A stretch of 64,000 bases of DNA from Winogradskyella sediminis. GTDB lineage: Bacteria; Bacteroidota; Bacteroidia; Flavobacteriales; Flavobacteriaceae. The stretch lies in assembly GCF_003387355.1 (NCBI RefSeq), contig NZ_QUNH01000002.1:599606-663605 (forward strand), read 5' to 3'. Both the position numbers and the translations under genes were made by a program. The notes beneath the pieces were generated by a model that did no database searches, had not been told where the DNA came from, and saw nothing but the letters and a program-made list of their open reading frames with translations. Shown here piece by piece: positions 1 to 8,977 of this stretch; within the stretch, counting starts at the first letter, position 1; every line of letters starts with the position of its first letter.

Positions 1-75
1 TCAATCAAAAAACGAACAGATTTTAGCCTTGGTAAAGGTAAGTCTAAAAAAATCAAAAATCATGAACACCATTAG
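1..75 (+). CDS. C-terminal end of an upstream gene (partial)
   Basis: An open frame runs in from the left edge and ends at a TAG at 73-75. It encodes about 24 basic residues ending in KNHEHH. It overlaps the first bases of the next gene (ATG at 62), which is a common arrangement in Bacteroidota operons. The fragment is too short to assign a family. That it is a real C-terminus rather than chance is an inference from the overlap and from the absence of any other explanation for the first 60 bases. Confidence 0.35.
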   Translation, partial: SIKKRTDFSLGKGKSKKIKNHEHH

Positions 76-1615
76 AATTTTAGTTATGTGTCTGCTAACC
101 ACACTAGGTTATGCACAGAAAAAAATAAATAAAACATCGCAATCCATAAAAGTGAATAAAGAGGTCGTAGTGGATTTGAACACCAGCTATGTGGAAATAG
201 AAATAGACACCTGGAACAAAGATGTCGTTGAGGTGGAAGCTTATATCGAAGGAGATAAACTTTCGGAGGCAGAATTAAAAAAAGCCTTAGAAGCATGGAA
301 TCTTAAGGTAGAAGGCTCTTCAAATAAAGTGAGTATTTCATCTATTGGAGGTATGCGTTTGGGTGTGTTTCCGGATGCAGAATACGTTGATGTATTAAAA
401 GAATTAGAGTACCAGTTAATTGAGTTACCAGAAATGCCAGAAATGCCTGTTATGCCCATGATGCCAGAATTAGCAGAATTGCCCATGTTACCAGAAATGC
501 CAGAAATGCCTATAATGCCAAGACTACCTGAGCTACCTAAAGGTATTACGACTATAGAATTTGACTACGAAAAATACCAAAAAGAAGGAGAAGCTTATTT
601 AGCCGAATGGAGTAAAAAGTATGAAAAAAAAGGTGGTAAAGAATTTCAGAAAAAAATGGAAAACTGGGCACGAGAATTTGGAGACTCAGGTTACCAAAAA
701 AAATTAGAAAAATGGGGAGAAGAATACAGTGAGCGTTTTGAAGGTAAATGGGCAAAAGACATGGAGAAATGGGGTGAAAAATTTGGGGAAAAATACGGTA
801 AGGATTTAGAAAAATGGGGAGAAGAATTTGGAGAAAGGTTTGGAAAAGAGTGGGAAGAAAAAATGGAAGCTTGGGGAGCAAACTTAGAAAAACAAATGGA
901 TGCGCGTGCTGAATTTATGGAGAAACGAAACGAAAGCTTAGAGAAACGAGAAGAAGCTATTGCAAAACGAAATGAACATTTAGCAGATAGAAGAATGTCT
1001 ATTTTAACCAAACGATTAGAATCTGGTGAAAAGAGTAATGTTAAAAAAGTGATTAAAATTAAAATCCCTAAAAAAGCCAAACTAAAAACCAATATTAGAC
1101 ATGGTGAATTAAAAATAACCTCTGTAATTCATAATATGAAAGGTGATATTTCACATTCATTTTTAGTAGCGGAACACATTGATGGAAGCAGGACTTCCAT
1201 CAATGTATCTTATTCACCTGTGATGGTAAATACATGGAGTCTAGGTACTCTAAATCTTAATTTTGTGGATAAAGCACAAATTAAAACAGCTCAAAATTTA
1301 GTGCTCAATTCTAAATCCTCAAATGTAACAGTTGGGAATTTAAATGATACCGCTATTATTGATGGGAGTTTCGGTGACTTAACGATTTCTAATTTAAGCT
1401 CAACCTTTAAGAGTCTCAATTTGGTATTAGAAAATAGCGATGCGCTTATTAATTTACCAAAAGATGTAGATTATACCCTTTATTTTAAAGGCAACCGTTC
1501 TAAGTATAATAATAAAGTAACGACACAAAAAACACTTCACAATTATCCAGATGGCCAGAATTCTGATCGGAATATTATGGTCAATGCCAAATTTAGTGAC
1601 GTGATTATTAATTAA
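62..1615 (+). CDS. exported repeat-rich protein with Met-Pro and Trp-Gly repeats
   Basis: Function unknown. An upstream in-frame TTG at 29 exists, but the ATG at 62 starts a clean signal peptide (MNTIRILVMCLLTTLGYAQ), so I use it. The mature protein has four parts: about 100 ordinary residues; a proline-methionine tract of roughly 35 residues (about 124-159) built on MP(E/V/I) units; a charged helical stretch (about 180-320) with recurrent K-W-G-E-x-F/Y-G-E units and then K-R-N-E units, probably coiled coil; and a C-terminal part of about 190 residues rich in Ser, Asn and beta-branched residues. The last part resembles the repetitive beta sheets of DUF4097-type putative adhesins, which is a fold-level impression only. 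The preceding gene overlaps it, which suggests an operon entering from the left. The protein is probably periplasmic or surface exposed. Confidence 0.85.
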   Translation: MNTIRILVMCLLTTLGYAQKKINKTSQSIKVNKEVVVDLNTSYVEIEIDTWNKDVVEVEAYIEGDKLSEAELKKALEAWNLKVEGSSNKVSISSIGGMRLGVFPDAEYVDVLKELEYQLIELPEMPEMPVMPMMPELAELPMLPEMPEMPIMPRLPELPKGITTIEFDYEKYQKEGEAYLAEWSKKYEKKGGKEFQKKMENWAREFGDSGYQKKLEKWGEEYSERFEGKWAKDMEKWGEKFGEKYGKDLEKWGEEFGERFGKEWEEKMEAWGANLEKQMDARAEFMEKRNESLEKREEAIAKRNEHLADRRMSILTKRLESGEKSNVKKVIKIKIPKKAKLKTNIRHGELKITSVIHNMKGDISHSFLVAEHIDGSRTSINVSYSPVMVNTWSLGTLNLNFVDKAQIKTAQNLVLNSKSSNVTVGNLNDTAIIDGSFGDLTISNLSSTFKSLNLVLENSDALINLPKDVDYTLYFKGNRSKYNNKVTTQKTLHNYPDGQNSDRNIMVNAKFSDVIIN

Positions 1616-1725
1616 TACATTGGCTTTGCTCAGCAACCAATTCTAAAACTAACATTTTTAGAACCTGTTTATTCTTCCTGTTTTCCATGAGATAGATTTC
1701 CTATTTTTATGGAAATTTTGTTTTT

Positions 1726-2412
1726 ATGCTATTTTCTTCTTTTGAAAGTTTCTTGCAGTCCCTTGATGTCCATTCTTTAGTGGATCCTTCAATACCAAAA
1801 GCATCCTATATACCTTTAGATTTATCCATTAATAATACAGAATTAAAGGCTGTTAATGTTTCTGATGTGGAAGATTTAGAACGTTATATCTGGACGTCTA
1901 TAAAAACTAACAAGGCCAGAATAGCTTATGGTGGTTATCTTGAAAAACGAGGAATTTACCAACGGAGTGCGTATTTTAATCAAACACATCCTGAAACCGA
2001 ACGTAACATTCATTTAGGATTAGATCTTTGGATAGAAGCTGAAACTCCAATTTTTGCGCCTTTATCAGGAACGATTCATAGTTTTAAAAACAATACGAAT
2101 TATGGTGATTACGGACCAACTATTGTTTTGAAACATCACATTGAAGAATTTGAATTTTATACACTCTATGGTCATCTTAGTTTAGAATCTATTGAGGATT
2201 TAGAAGTTGGAGTAGAAGTGACCCAAGGTGTGCAAATCGCAACACTAGGTACTACTAAGGTTAATGGAGATTATCCTCCGCATTTACACTTTCAAATTAT
2301 AAAAGATATCCAAGAATGTGAAGGAGATTATCCTGGAGTTAGTAATCAACTCGATTTAGCCTTTTATAAAAACAACTGTCCTGATCCTAATTTGCTATTA
2401 AAACTGTATTAA
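1726..2412 (+). CDS. M23-family peptidase-like protein (LytM domain)
   Basis: The C-terminal half is a LytM/M23 metallopeptidase domain. The zinc ligands are visible: H96 and D100 in HLGLD, and H188 in the HLHF motif (H186 is the other histidine of that motif). H150 (YGH) fits the remaining conserved histidine. Family members cut peptidoglycan cross-links. No signal peptide or membrane segment is visible at the N-terminus (MLFSSFESFLQSLDVHS), which is unusual for a wall hydrolase. In Bacteroidota this domain also occurs fused to aminotransferases, so a role other than wall cleavage is possible. The gene stands alone and overlaps the convergent permease gene by four bases at the stop codons. 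Confidence 0.88.
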   Translation: MLFSSFESFLQSLDVHSLVDPSIPKASYIPLDLSINNTELKAVNVSDVEDLERYIWTSIKTNKARIAYGGYLEKRGIYQRSAYFNQTHPETERNIHLGLDLWIEAETPIFAPLSGTIHSFKNNTNYGDYGPTIVLKHHIEEFEFYTLYGHLSLESIEDLEVGVEVTQGVQIATLGTTKVNGDYPPHLHFQIIKDIQECEGDYPGVSNQLDLAFYKNNCPDPNLLLKLY

Positions 2413-3695
2413 GTTTTCTTTTTCTTTTCAGAAGTTTTATAAATCCATTCGGTAATAAAGCATAATACAATAACACCAAGAGATACAAGAACTCCAGTAA
2501 GATTCGATTGGTATTGTTGATTAATTAAAATTACTAAGGCCATCAGGCAAAGGACACAGCCACATATCGGAATTATTTTATTGCTACCTGTGTCTTTGGT
2601 GCACTTAAAACCTACCCAATTTACAATTCCAAAGATGAGAATGAACCCAACGCTTCCTGCTGTTGAAATACTTTCTAAGTCCAGAATGTTGACAAGCACT
2701 AATGTCGCTATAGCGGTAATTAATAAACCGATCGGCTGATTCCAGAGTTTAGAGGTGAAGTGATGCGGCAATTCATCATCTTCTGCAATTTCAAAATTGA
2801 CACGACTACCGCCATATAACGAGGCATTTATCGCAGAGAATGTAGAGATTAAGGCTGCGATAGTTATAATGGTGAAACCGATTTTACCAAGCATAGGTTT
2901 AGCGGCTTCTGCCAAAACATAATCTTCGGCAGTGGCAATGGTATTAAACGGAAGTGAACCTACAGTGACAATGGCAATAATGATATAAAGAACAATAACA
3001 AAAATGACAGAGTAATAATATGCTTTAGGAATGTTCTTTTCAGGATTAACAATATCTGGTGCAGCATTGGCAATCAGCTCAAAACCTTCGTAAGCTACAA
3101 AAATCACCATACCTGCTGCAAATAATTGCACAGGAGATTCCCAGTTAGAGATGGCTAATTGTGATAGATTGGGATTACCAATAAGTCCGTAAGCACCAAC
3201 GCCAATAAACCCAATTAAAATAATTAGTTTAATAATAACAGCGTAAGATTCTATTTTCCCAACAACCGCAATACTATAATAATTTATCGCTGTAGCTAGG
3301 ACGATTATGCCACTAGCGTAGATATGAAAATCGATTGTGGTATTTGAACTAATAGCTAATAGGTTAGGAGCGTATGCACCAAAAGCAGAGGCATATAACG
3401 ATAGCATAATAATATAACTCACCCAAAGTAAATTATTGATAGCTCCGCTAAAAATAGACACTCCAAACCCTTGATTTATAAATTTTACGGTACCTCCACG
3501 GTCGGGATATTTCTGTGATAATTTAGCATAACTATAGGAAGTGATTACAGCTAAAAGGCCTGCAAACAAAAAGGCAAGAGGTGTACCTCCTTGTGCAATG
3601 CTAACGGCTAAACCAAGCACAGCAAAAATGCCTCCACCGACCATACCACCAATACCTATGGAAATTGTATCTTTTAAACTAATTTTATCTGCCAT
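2409..3695 (-). CDS. APC-family amino acid permease
   Basis: A 428-residue integral membrane protein with about 12 predicted hydrophobic segments. The first carries the glycine-rich signature GGMVGGGIF typical of amino acid-polyamine-organocation transporters. The YEGFELIANAA stretch in the middle is also typical of this family. It probably imports an amino acid across the inner membrane by proton or substrate exchange; the substrate cannot be read from the sequence. The C-terminus is short, cytosolic and lysine-rich. It is followed downstream by the convergent M23 gene, and lies downstream of the small membrane protein gene at 3740 on the same strand, with a 44-base gap that would allow co-transcription. 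Confidence 0.9.
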   Translation of the reverse strand: MADKISLKDTISIGIGGMVGGGIFAVLGLAVSIAQGGTPLAFLFAGLLAVITSYSYAKLSQKYPDRGGTVKFINQGFGVSIFSGAINNLLWVSYIIMLSLYASAFGAYAPNLLAISSNTTIDFHIYASGIIVLATAINYYSIAVVGKIESYAVIIKLIILIGFIGVGAYGLIGNPNLSQLAISNWESPVQLFAAGMVIFVAYEGFELIANAAPDIVNPEKNIPKAYYYSVIFVIVLYIIIAIVTVGSLPFNTIATAEDYVLAEAAKPMLGKIGFTIITIAALISTFSAINASLYGGSRVNFEIAEDDELPHHFTSKLWNQPIGLLITAIATLVLVNILDLESISTAGSVGFILIFGIVNWVGFKCTKDTGSNKIIPICGCVLCLMALVILINQQYQSNLTGVLVSLGVIVLCFITEWIYKTSEKKKKT

Positions 3696-3739
3696 CTGTT
3701 ACAATGTAGTGAAAAAAATATAAAAACTACAGGTTGCTA

Positions 3740-4165
3740 TTACAATGCATCCGTCGTGTTTGCTTTAGCAATTATATTTGAAGTTAAGGCCAGTCCCAAA
3801 CCGAAACCTACAATAGTAAACAGACCATCGGAAATTGTAAACCACAATTCTTTAGGCAGCATTATAATATTAAAAAAGGTGGCCAAAAGCATCAAAACAC
3901 CTACAATATAGCTTGGTATTTTACTTTGTTTAGAAATTTTGGCGGCTACAAACATGCCTACTACGATGCCTGCAAAGTGAGCGATGACCACACTAACCTT
4001 CATGCCTATAGGAATGAGATTCATGTTATTGTGTAGCCAATCCATATTTAATGGGTCTGCACCATCGGGCAATGGAAAGAGGTTATGACCGATAAGGCTT
4101 TCAAAAATATAAACCGTTAGTGATGCTATAATTAATCCGACGATGGTTGCTAAAAAATGTCTCAT
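3740..4165 (-). CDS. small four-helix membrane protein, function unknown
   Basis: A 141-residue protein with four hydrophobic segments separated by short loops. It starts MRHFLATIVGLIIASLTVYIF and has a short acidic loop after the first helix. I do not recognise a named family, although similar short integral membrane proteins are frequent in Flavobacteriaceae. It lies between the S9 peptidase gene upstream and the APC permease gene downstream on the same strand. Confidence 0.8.
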   Translation of the reverse strand: MRHFLATIVGLIIASLTVYIFESLIGHNLFPLPDGADPLNMDWLHNNMNLIPIGMKVSVVIAHFAGIVVGMFVAAKISKQSKIPSYIVGVLMLLATFFNIIMLPKELWFTISDGLFTIVGFGLGLALTSNIIAKANTTDAL

Positions 4166-4221
4166 GTAATGTAGTATTTAGTATGTTAAGGTAATTAGAT
4201 ATTCCGATGTATATAATGAAA

Positions 4222-6129
4222 CTATAAGGTATCTTTTAACCACTTAAAAAATTCGTGTTGCCAAACCAACGCATTTTGAGGATTTAAAACCCAGTGATTT
4301 TCTTCAGGAAAATAGAGCAACTTACTTTTTAAACCTAGCATTTGAGCCGCTTGGTAGGCACTTAAACCTTGTTCAATAGGTACTCTGTAATCTTTTCCAC
4401 CTTGAATAATTAATATAGGAGTATTCCAATCGGCTACTTTCGTTATCGGATTAAAATCGTGATAAGATTTTTGAGCCGCCTCATTGGTAATATCCCAATA
4501 ACTACCACCAAAATCATGATTTACAAAGAATAACTCTTCAGTGGTGCCATACATAGATCTGGTATCAAAAACACCATCGTGTGAAATAAAAGTCTTAAAT
4601 CGGTTATTGTGAATACCTGCTAAATAAAACACAGAATAGCCACCAAAACTGGCACCAATAGCACCCAAGCGGTCGTTATCTACATAAGGTTCTTTTGCGA
4701 TATCATCAATAGCAGATAGGTAATCGTCCATTACTTGGCCTCCCCAATCTTTACTAATATCTTCATTCCATTTTACTCCATGTCCTGGCATACCTCGTCG
4801 GTTAGGGGCTACCACAATATAACCTTGTGAAGCCATAAGCTGAAAATTCCATCGGTAAGAATAAAACTGAGATAAAGGAGACTGAGGTCCGCCTTGAGCA
4901 TATAATAAAGTAGGATACTTCTTAGAGTCATCAAAGTTTGGAGGGAGAATAATCCAAACTAACATTTGTTGGCCATCGGTTGTGGTGACGTAACGTTTTT
5001 CCACTTTTGGTAAATCTACACTATCGTATAACGCTTTATTAATTTCAGTGCGTTGGGTAAAGGCTTTAGTCTTGAGATTAAAACTGTAAATATCCGCAGC
5101 ATGATTCATGTCGGTTCTGGTAATTACCAAAATGTTATCACTCTGAGCGACTATACTTGTAACGTCAAATTGACCTTCAGACAGTTGCTCAACAACAGGA
5201 GCTATGCGTTTTTTGCCAGGATAATTCACTTTAAAAATCTGAATAGTACCATCAACAGGAGCGGTAAAGTAAATCGTATGACCATCGTTACTCCATTTAA
5301 AACTGAAAACGGTACCATCCCATTGTTGGGTTAAATTTTGTTTAATACCATTGTTTAGAACTATAATATCGTTTTTATCACTTTCGTAACCATCGGTTTT
5401 CATTTGTAACCAAGCCAATGCTCCGTTAGCAGAAAACGCCGGACTAGTATCATACCCATGGTTGTCTTTTGTAATATTTTCAGTGGTTTTAGACGCTAAA
5501 TCGTATTTATAAATATCAGTATTAGTACTGGTTGCATAAGCTTTACCTTTTAATTTTTTACTCACGTAATAAATAGCTTTACTGTCTGGCGACCATATAT
5601 AATCTTCATCACCACCAAACGGTTGTTGTGGTGTATGATAGGGTTCATTTGGCATAATATCAATACCTGTGTCCTTATCAGCCTCAACCTTTTTATAAAA
5701 TACGTGATTAAAACTTCCGTTACTCCATGTATCCCAATGGCGGATGTCTAAATCTGAAAAAATATACACCTCAGATTTGTCTAAATCCTTATAGACATCT
5801 TCTCCTTTTATAGCCTCTACAGCAACCGATTTGTGAAATAAAGCTAATGTGCCGTCTGGCGATATGTTTTTGTCTGTAGCGGTAATATCATCCTCTTCAA
5901 TTTCTACAATAGCACCACCTTTTGCAGGCATTTTAAAGTATTTAGTGTCGTAATCATTTTCCGAAATATTTGGAGTCTTTACTTTAAAGAATAGGGTTGA
6001 GCCTTCTTGATCTAATCCTATAACACTTAGTCGCTTTACTTGCCATAAATTTTCGGGTGTCATAGTTTGTTGTGCTATCATTAAATTGTTGGTTAGGATT
6101 AAACTAAAAATTAAGTAGATACGTTTCAT
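4222..6129 (-). CDS. secreted S9 prolyl-oligopeptidase-like peptidase
   Basis: A 635-residue serine peptidase of the S9 (acylaminoacyl/dipeptidyl peptidase) type. A signal peptide (MKRIYLIFSLILTNNLMIAQ) sends it to the periplasm or outside. Residues from about 30 to 370 look like a WD40-like beta-propeller with repeated SPD and SxxG turns (ISPDG, WSPDSK, SNDGH). The alpha/beta hydrolase domain follows from about 390. The triad is visible: S494 in GASFGG, D580 in GGKDYR and H612 in ENHW. The length matches the family. It probably trims peptides from the extracellular protein-degradation pathway, and the nearby amino acid permease would fit with that, though the link is inference. Confidence 0.93.
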   Translation of the reverse strand: MKRIYLIFSLILTNNLMIAQQTMTPENLWQVKRLSVIGLDQEGSTLFFKVKTPNISENDYDTKYFKMPAKGGAIVEIEEDDITATDKNISPDGTLALFHKSVAVEAIKGEDVYKDLDKSEVYIFSDLDIRHWDTWSNGSFNHVFYKKVEADKDTGIDIMPNEPYHTPQQPFGGDEDYIWSPDSKAIYYVSKKLKGKAYATSTNTDIYKYDLASKTTENITKDNHGYDTSPAFSANGALAWLQMKTDGYESDKNDIIVLNNGIKQNLTQQWDGTVFSFKWSNDGHTIYFTAPVDGTIQIFKVNYPGKKRIAPVVEQLSEGQFDVTSIVAQSDNILVITRTDMNHAADIYSFNLKTKAFTQRTEINKALYDSVDLPKVEKRYVTTTDGQQMLVWIILPPNFDDSKKYPTLLYAQGGPQSPLSQFYSYRWNFQLMASQGYIVVAPNRRGMPGHGVKWNEDISKDWGGQVMDDYLSAIDDIAKEPYVDNDRLGAIGASFGGYSVFYLAGIHNNRFKTFISHDGVFDTRSMYGTTEELFFVNHDFGGSYWDITNEAAQKSYHDFNPITKVADWNTPILIIQGGKDYRVPIEQGLSAYQAAQMLGLKSKLLYFPEENHWVLNPQNALVWQHEFFKWLKDTL

Positions 6130-6467
6130 ATGGAAGGTTTAAAATAATCTTTTTACTAAGGATATAAGTTATAAAAATGATTCTAGTTGTGGCAACGCAC
6201 CACGAGAATGCAGACGTGTAAAGTTATGAAGATTTTTTCTCTTATTTAAGTGTCATTTTTAGAGCTCTTAAAATTGTCAGTTTGACATTTTGTACCGTGA
6301 AAAAAATCTTAATTTTTCTGAAAAATTGACAGCCAAATATTAAATTTTATTAAAATAGGTCAGCGGATTTACCCGATTTTAATTTTGGTATTTTTTTTGT
6401 TCATTTTAAGGCGAAATCAATTGAGATTTCATATTTGAAATAATGTTTAATTTAAATTTTTGTTATT
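6130..6467. other. AT-rich intergenic region before the small heat-shock gene
   Basis: This is a divergent intergenic stretch of 338 bases between the S9 peptidase gene and the Hsp20 gene, so it should hold promoters for both. It is very AT-rich. A CATATTTG at 6430-6437 is one base off the Bacteroidota -7 element, but no well-spaced -33 TTG accompanies it. No CIRCE-type inverted repeat was seen. I see no small gene here. Confidence 0.5.
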
Positions 6468-6944
6468 ATGAGCAATTTAGTCAGTGTTCCTAAAAACGGA
6501 AGGTTAGCGAACAGTAATTCAAATCAAAGCTTCCCAACATTATCTACATGGTTAGATGATATTTTTAATAGAGATTTACCCTCTGTATTTACTTCAAACT
6601 TTAATACCGGAATTACTTTACCAAAAGTAAATATTAAAGAAACGCCTGATGCTTTTGTTGTAGAAATGGCTGTTCCTGGTCTGAAGAAATCAGATTTTCA
6701 TATTGATATAGATAATCAAATGTTATCTATTTCTACAGAAACGAAGGAAGAGCATGAGGATAAAGGTGACCACTATACGCGTAGAGAATTTGGATATTCG
6801 TCCTTTAAAAGAACCTTTACGCTGCCAGAGAGTGTAAATGACGAAGATATTAATGCAACTTATAAAGAAGGCATTTTAAACATTCACTTACCTAAAAAAG
6901 AAGAGGCCAAACAAAAGCCTGCTAGAAGTATTAAGATTTCTTAA
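6468..6944 (+). CDS. Hsp20 / alpha-crystallin small heat-shock protein
   Basis: A 158-residue small heat-shock protein that binds unfolding proteins in the cytosol and holds them for refolding. The alpha-crystallin domain spans about residues 50-145. It contains the typical AVPGLKKSDF strand and loop near its start and the GILNIHLPK motif near its end. The C-terminal tail carries an I-K-I extension after KPARS, the usual oligomer-contact motif. The N-terminal arm is Ser/Asn-rich. It is a single-gene unit, because a strong hairpin terminator follows 24 bases after the stop. Confidence 0.95.
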   Translation: MSNLVSVPKNGRLANSNSNQSFPTLSTWLDDIFNRDLPSVFTSNFNTGITLPKVNIKETPDAFVVEMAVPGLKKSDFHIDIDNQMLSISTETKEEHEDKGDHYTRREFGYSSFKRTFTLPESVNDEDINATYKEGILNIHLPKKEEAKQKPARSIKIS

Positions 6945-6968
6945 TATATAGATTAATTTTTTTGATTT

Positions 6969-6996
6969 GGGGACCGAGTAATCGGTCTCCTTTATA
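6969..6996 (+). terminator. rho-independent terminator of the Hsp20 gene
   Basis: A nine-base-pair stem (6969-6977 with 6982-6990, one G-T wobble) with a GTAA loop, followed by a T-rich run. It ends the Hsp20 transcript. Confidence 0.75.
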
Positions 6997-7028
6997 TTAC
7001 TAAAAGTGTTTCACTCTTTAAATTTAGT

Positions 7029-7298
7029 ATGATGCCAAGAAAATTTAAATCTGGAGATTGGGTGAAAGTTAGAGGGAAACTTACCACTCCAAAAATGCAA
7101 GTGCTTAAATATGTTTCTAAAAAAAATCCGCTTATGGGTTGGGTAGATAACAATACTTACGTAGAATGTGTTTGGTATAAAAATGGTGAACGTAAAACTG
7201 AAGTATTTCACCAAAATAAGTTAATAAAAACAATAGATACTGGTGGTTTGTTTAAAACATTTTTAACTCCTCCTAAATTTGGTGTAAACTTAAATTAA
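7029..7298 (+). CDS. small DUF2158-like protein
   Basis: An 89-residue basic protein. The N-terminal pattern F-K-S-G-D-W-V-K-V, a central strand region and the V-E-C-V-W-Y motif resemble the small SH3-like DUF2158/YodC proteins (FxxGDxVxLxSGGPxMxV... CxWF). The classical SGGP is replaced by a longer basic loop, so the family link is tentative. Start codons ATG at 7029 and 7032 are both possible. The next gene starts five bases after the stop, which suggests an operon of two. Confidence 0.7.
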   Translation: MMPRKFKSGDWVKVRGKLTTPKMQVLKYVSKKNPLMGWVDNNTYVECVWYKNGERKTEVFHQNKLIKTIDTGGLFKTFLTPPKFGVNLN

Positions 7299-7303
7299 AA
7301 ATT

Positions 7304-7792
7304 ATGAAAACTTATTTATTAATGTTGATAACAAGCCTTTTGAGTGTGAGTTGTCACGGACAAAAAAATGAAACAAATACATCGGAAGCAACATCTGCTA
7401 AAGATAGCGTTGTAGAAGTGCCAAAAGGTACGTGGCAAGTAGATAAAACGTTTGACGAGAACGGCAATTTAATTAGATACGATAGTATTTACTCTTGGTC
7501 GTCCGATAATCAGTACAACGATTTATCTATGTCAGAGCGCGATAGTGTAATGCAGTCCTATAAATCTCGATTCTTTACACACTTTTCGCAGTTTGAAGAT
7601 GAAGGATTTGATGCCATATTTTCTCAAGATTCATTGTTTAGTCACCGTTTCTTTAATGATGATTTTTTTGGAAGTGATTTTGGATCCGATTTTATGGATA
7701 TCGATAGAATACGGCAACAAATGATGGCTAGACAAAAAGCATTTTTAGAAAAATATCAGTCAGAATTTATTAAACCAGAAGACGAGAACTAA
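7304..7792 (+). CDS. small lipoprotein, function unknown
   Basis: A 162-residue protein with a lipoprotein signal: MKTYLLMLITSLLSVSC, with a lipobox ending at Cys17. The mature part is acidic and rich in Ser, Asp and Phe (FFGSDFGSDF region), with no motif I recognise. It is probably anchored in the inner or outer membrane. It is the second gene of a probable pair with the DUF2158-like gene. A hairpin terminator overlaps the end of its reading frame. Confidence 0.75.
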   Translation: MKTYLLMLITSLLSVSCHGQKNETNTSEATSAKDSVVEVPKGTWQVDKTFDENGNLIRYDSIYSWSSDNQYNDLSMSERDSVMQSYKSRFFTHFSQFEDEGFDAIFSQDSLFSHRFFNDDFFGSDFGSDFMDIDRIRQQMMARQKAFLEKYQSEFIKPEDEN

Positions 7793-7811
7793 ATAGTTGT
7801 CGTCTTTTTTT
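7781..7811 (+). terminator. terminator overlapping the lipoprotein stop codon
   Basis: A ten-base stem with one mismatch (7781-7790 with 7795-7804) and a four-base loop, followed by seven T residues. The stop codon 7790-7792 lies inside the hairpin. Confidence 0.65.
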
Positions 7812-8298
7812 ATGCGGTAATATAAATGCCATTTTTCATTTCTTTTTCCGTAGGTTTTTCAAACCAGTGTTCCATGAAATCGAAATTTTCCTTGGTAACT
7901 TCAAATTCAAAAGTAGGACCTTTTTCGTCGTTCCTTTGCATTACTCTTTTGTATCTGGTAGCTTTAGAAATGTCTAAAAAATGAATTTTAAACGCGTAGG
8001 AATGTGTTTTGGCAAATGTTCTAAATTTTTCTCTATGCTCATATTTTGATAATCCCAAATCTAGAATGGCATCTGTGTTTACACTTTCTAATTGGTGCAC
8101 TAAGGTCATTATCATATGTTCCGCTCTGTCTATTCTTTCTAAAAACCATTCTAAGCCGTCTTCCGGCTTCTTGTCGGCAAGAAATAGCGTCTTATTCCAC
8201 TGGTCAATCGAAAAAATAATACCATTCGTTTTTTCTTTTAATGCCCTAGCGTATGTGGTTTTTCCAGAACCTGTATTTCCAACTATAAGATGTATCAA
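7810..8298 (-). CDS. P-loop ATPase / kinase-like (AAA_33 type)
   Basis: A 162-residue P-loop protein. The Walker A motif GNTGSGKTT sits at residues 7-15, right after the first strand (MIHLIV). A SIDQW motif follows at about residue 31, as in small-molecule or nucleic-acid kinases of the AAA_33/zeta-toxin-like group. An ILDLGLS segment and an arginine-rich lid (RYKRVMQRND) are also present. The substrate is unknown. It probably phosphorylates a small molecule in the cytosol. It is convergent with the lipoprotein gene, which it nearly abuts. Confidence 0.82.
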   Translation of the reverse strand: MIHLIVGNTGSGKTTYARALKEKTNGIIFSIDQWNKTLFLADKKPEDGLEWFLERIDRAEHMIMTLVHQLESVNTDAILDLGLSKYEHREKFRTFAKTHSYAFKIHFLDISKATRYKRVMQRNDEKGPTFEFEVTKENFDFMEHWFEKPTEKEMKNGIYITA

Positions 8299-8351
8299 TT
8301 TATTATGTTTAAAGGGCTGTTAAGTTTTGTTTCTATATAGTATATAAGTTG

Positions 8352-8969
8352 CTAATCATTGTTCCATAAATTAGAGGCATCATTATCGTAAGCATCCATA
8401 TACCAATCTTTGTATTCGCCTAAATGAGATCTATCATTGACGCGATCCTCATATAAGCGTTCAATAACTTTCTGGCAACTGATAGTGAATTTGGTATAAG
8501 TTCCTAGTTTGGCTTCTTTAATTTCCTTTTCAATATACAATGGATACTCAGGATGCTCTTTAATAATCTCAACTAAATGTTTTCTGCAATATACCGCAAA
8601 TCGGTTAAGGTTATCCCAATGTATTAAGAAGTCTGTGTCTTCGCCGCTAATGTCCTTTGCGGTATTAAAATTAAGTATCGAAATGCCTAAAACACATTTT
8701 AAGTCCTTAATATTACTATTCTCAATCGTTTCAAAATCGAATTGTTTGATATCGTTTTTATGATAACAAAGCGGATTTTGATTCGTTTGATATAAATGCT
8801 CATCAATTAAAGTTATTATATGGCCATAATTTCTTCTTTTTAGCTCATTAATGATTTTTCTAGCTAAAATCTTATTGGAAATTTGGGCAAGTAAAATGTT
8901 TAAATTTGAATTAATCATATTCAATTCTAACATTGATTTTAGAGCAATTAAATTATTGATTTGATCCAT
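8352..8969 (-). CDS. hypothetical protein, second gene of a pair
   Basis: A 205-residue protein I do not recognise. It is predicted helical at the N-terminus (a Leu/Asn-rich segment up to residue about 50), then carries several aromatic and charged segments, and ends in an acidic, Asn/Asp-rich tail (NDASNLWNND). It has no signal peptide or membrane segment. It starts eight bases after the stop of the Cys-motif gene at 8978 and is clearly co-transcribed with it. Scattered Cys residues (CYHKND, CRKH, CQK) have no clear metal-site spacing. Confidence 0.75.
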   Translation of the reverse strand: MDQINNLIALKSMLELNMINSNLNILLAQISNKILARKIINELKRRNYGHIITLIDEHLYQTNQNPLCYHKNDIKQFDFETIENSNIKDLKCVLGISILNFNTAKDISGEDTDFLIHWDNLNRFAVYCRKHLVEIIKEHPEYPLYIEKEIKEAKLGTYTKFTISCQKVIERLYEDRVNDRSHLGEYKDWYMDAYDNDASNLWNND

Positions 8970-8977
8970 TGTTGTGA

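Noticed and set aside
691-1092. Long minus-strand frame inside the repeat-rich gene
   Set aside because: It is the shadow of the Lys/Glu repeat region on the plus strand.
6395-6440. Possible promoter of the Hsp20 gene (CATATTTG)
   Set aside because: One mismatch in the -7 element and no -33 element at a usual distance; kept only as a remark on the gap.
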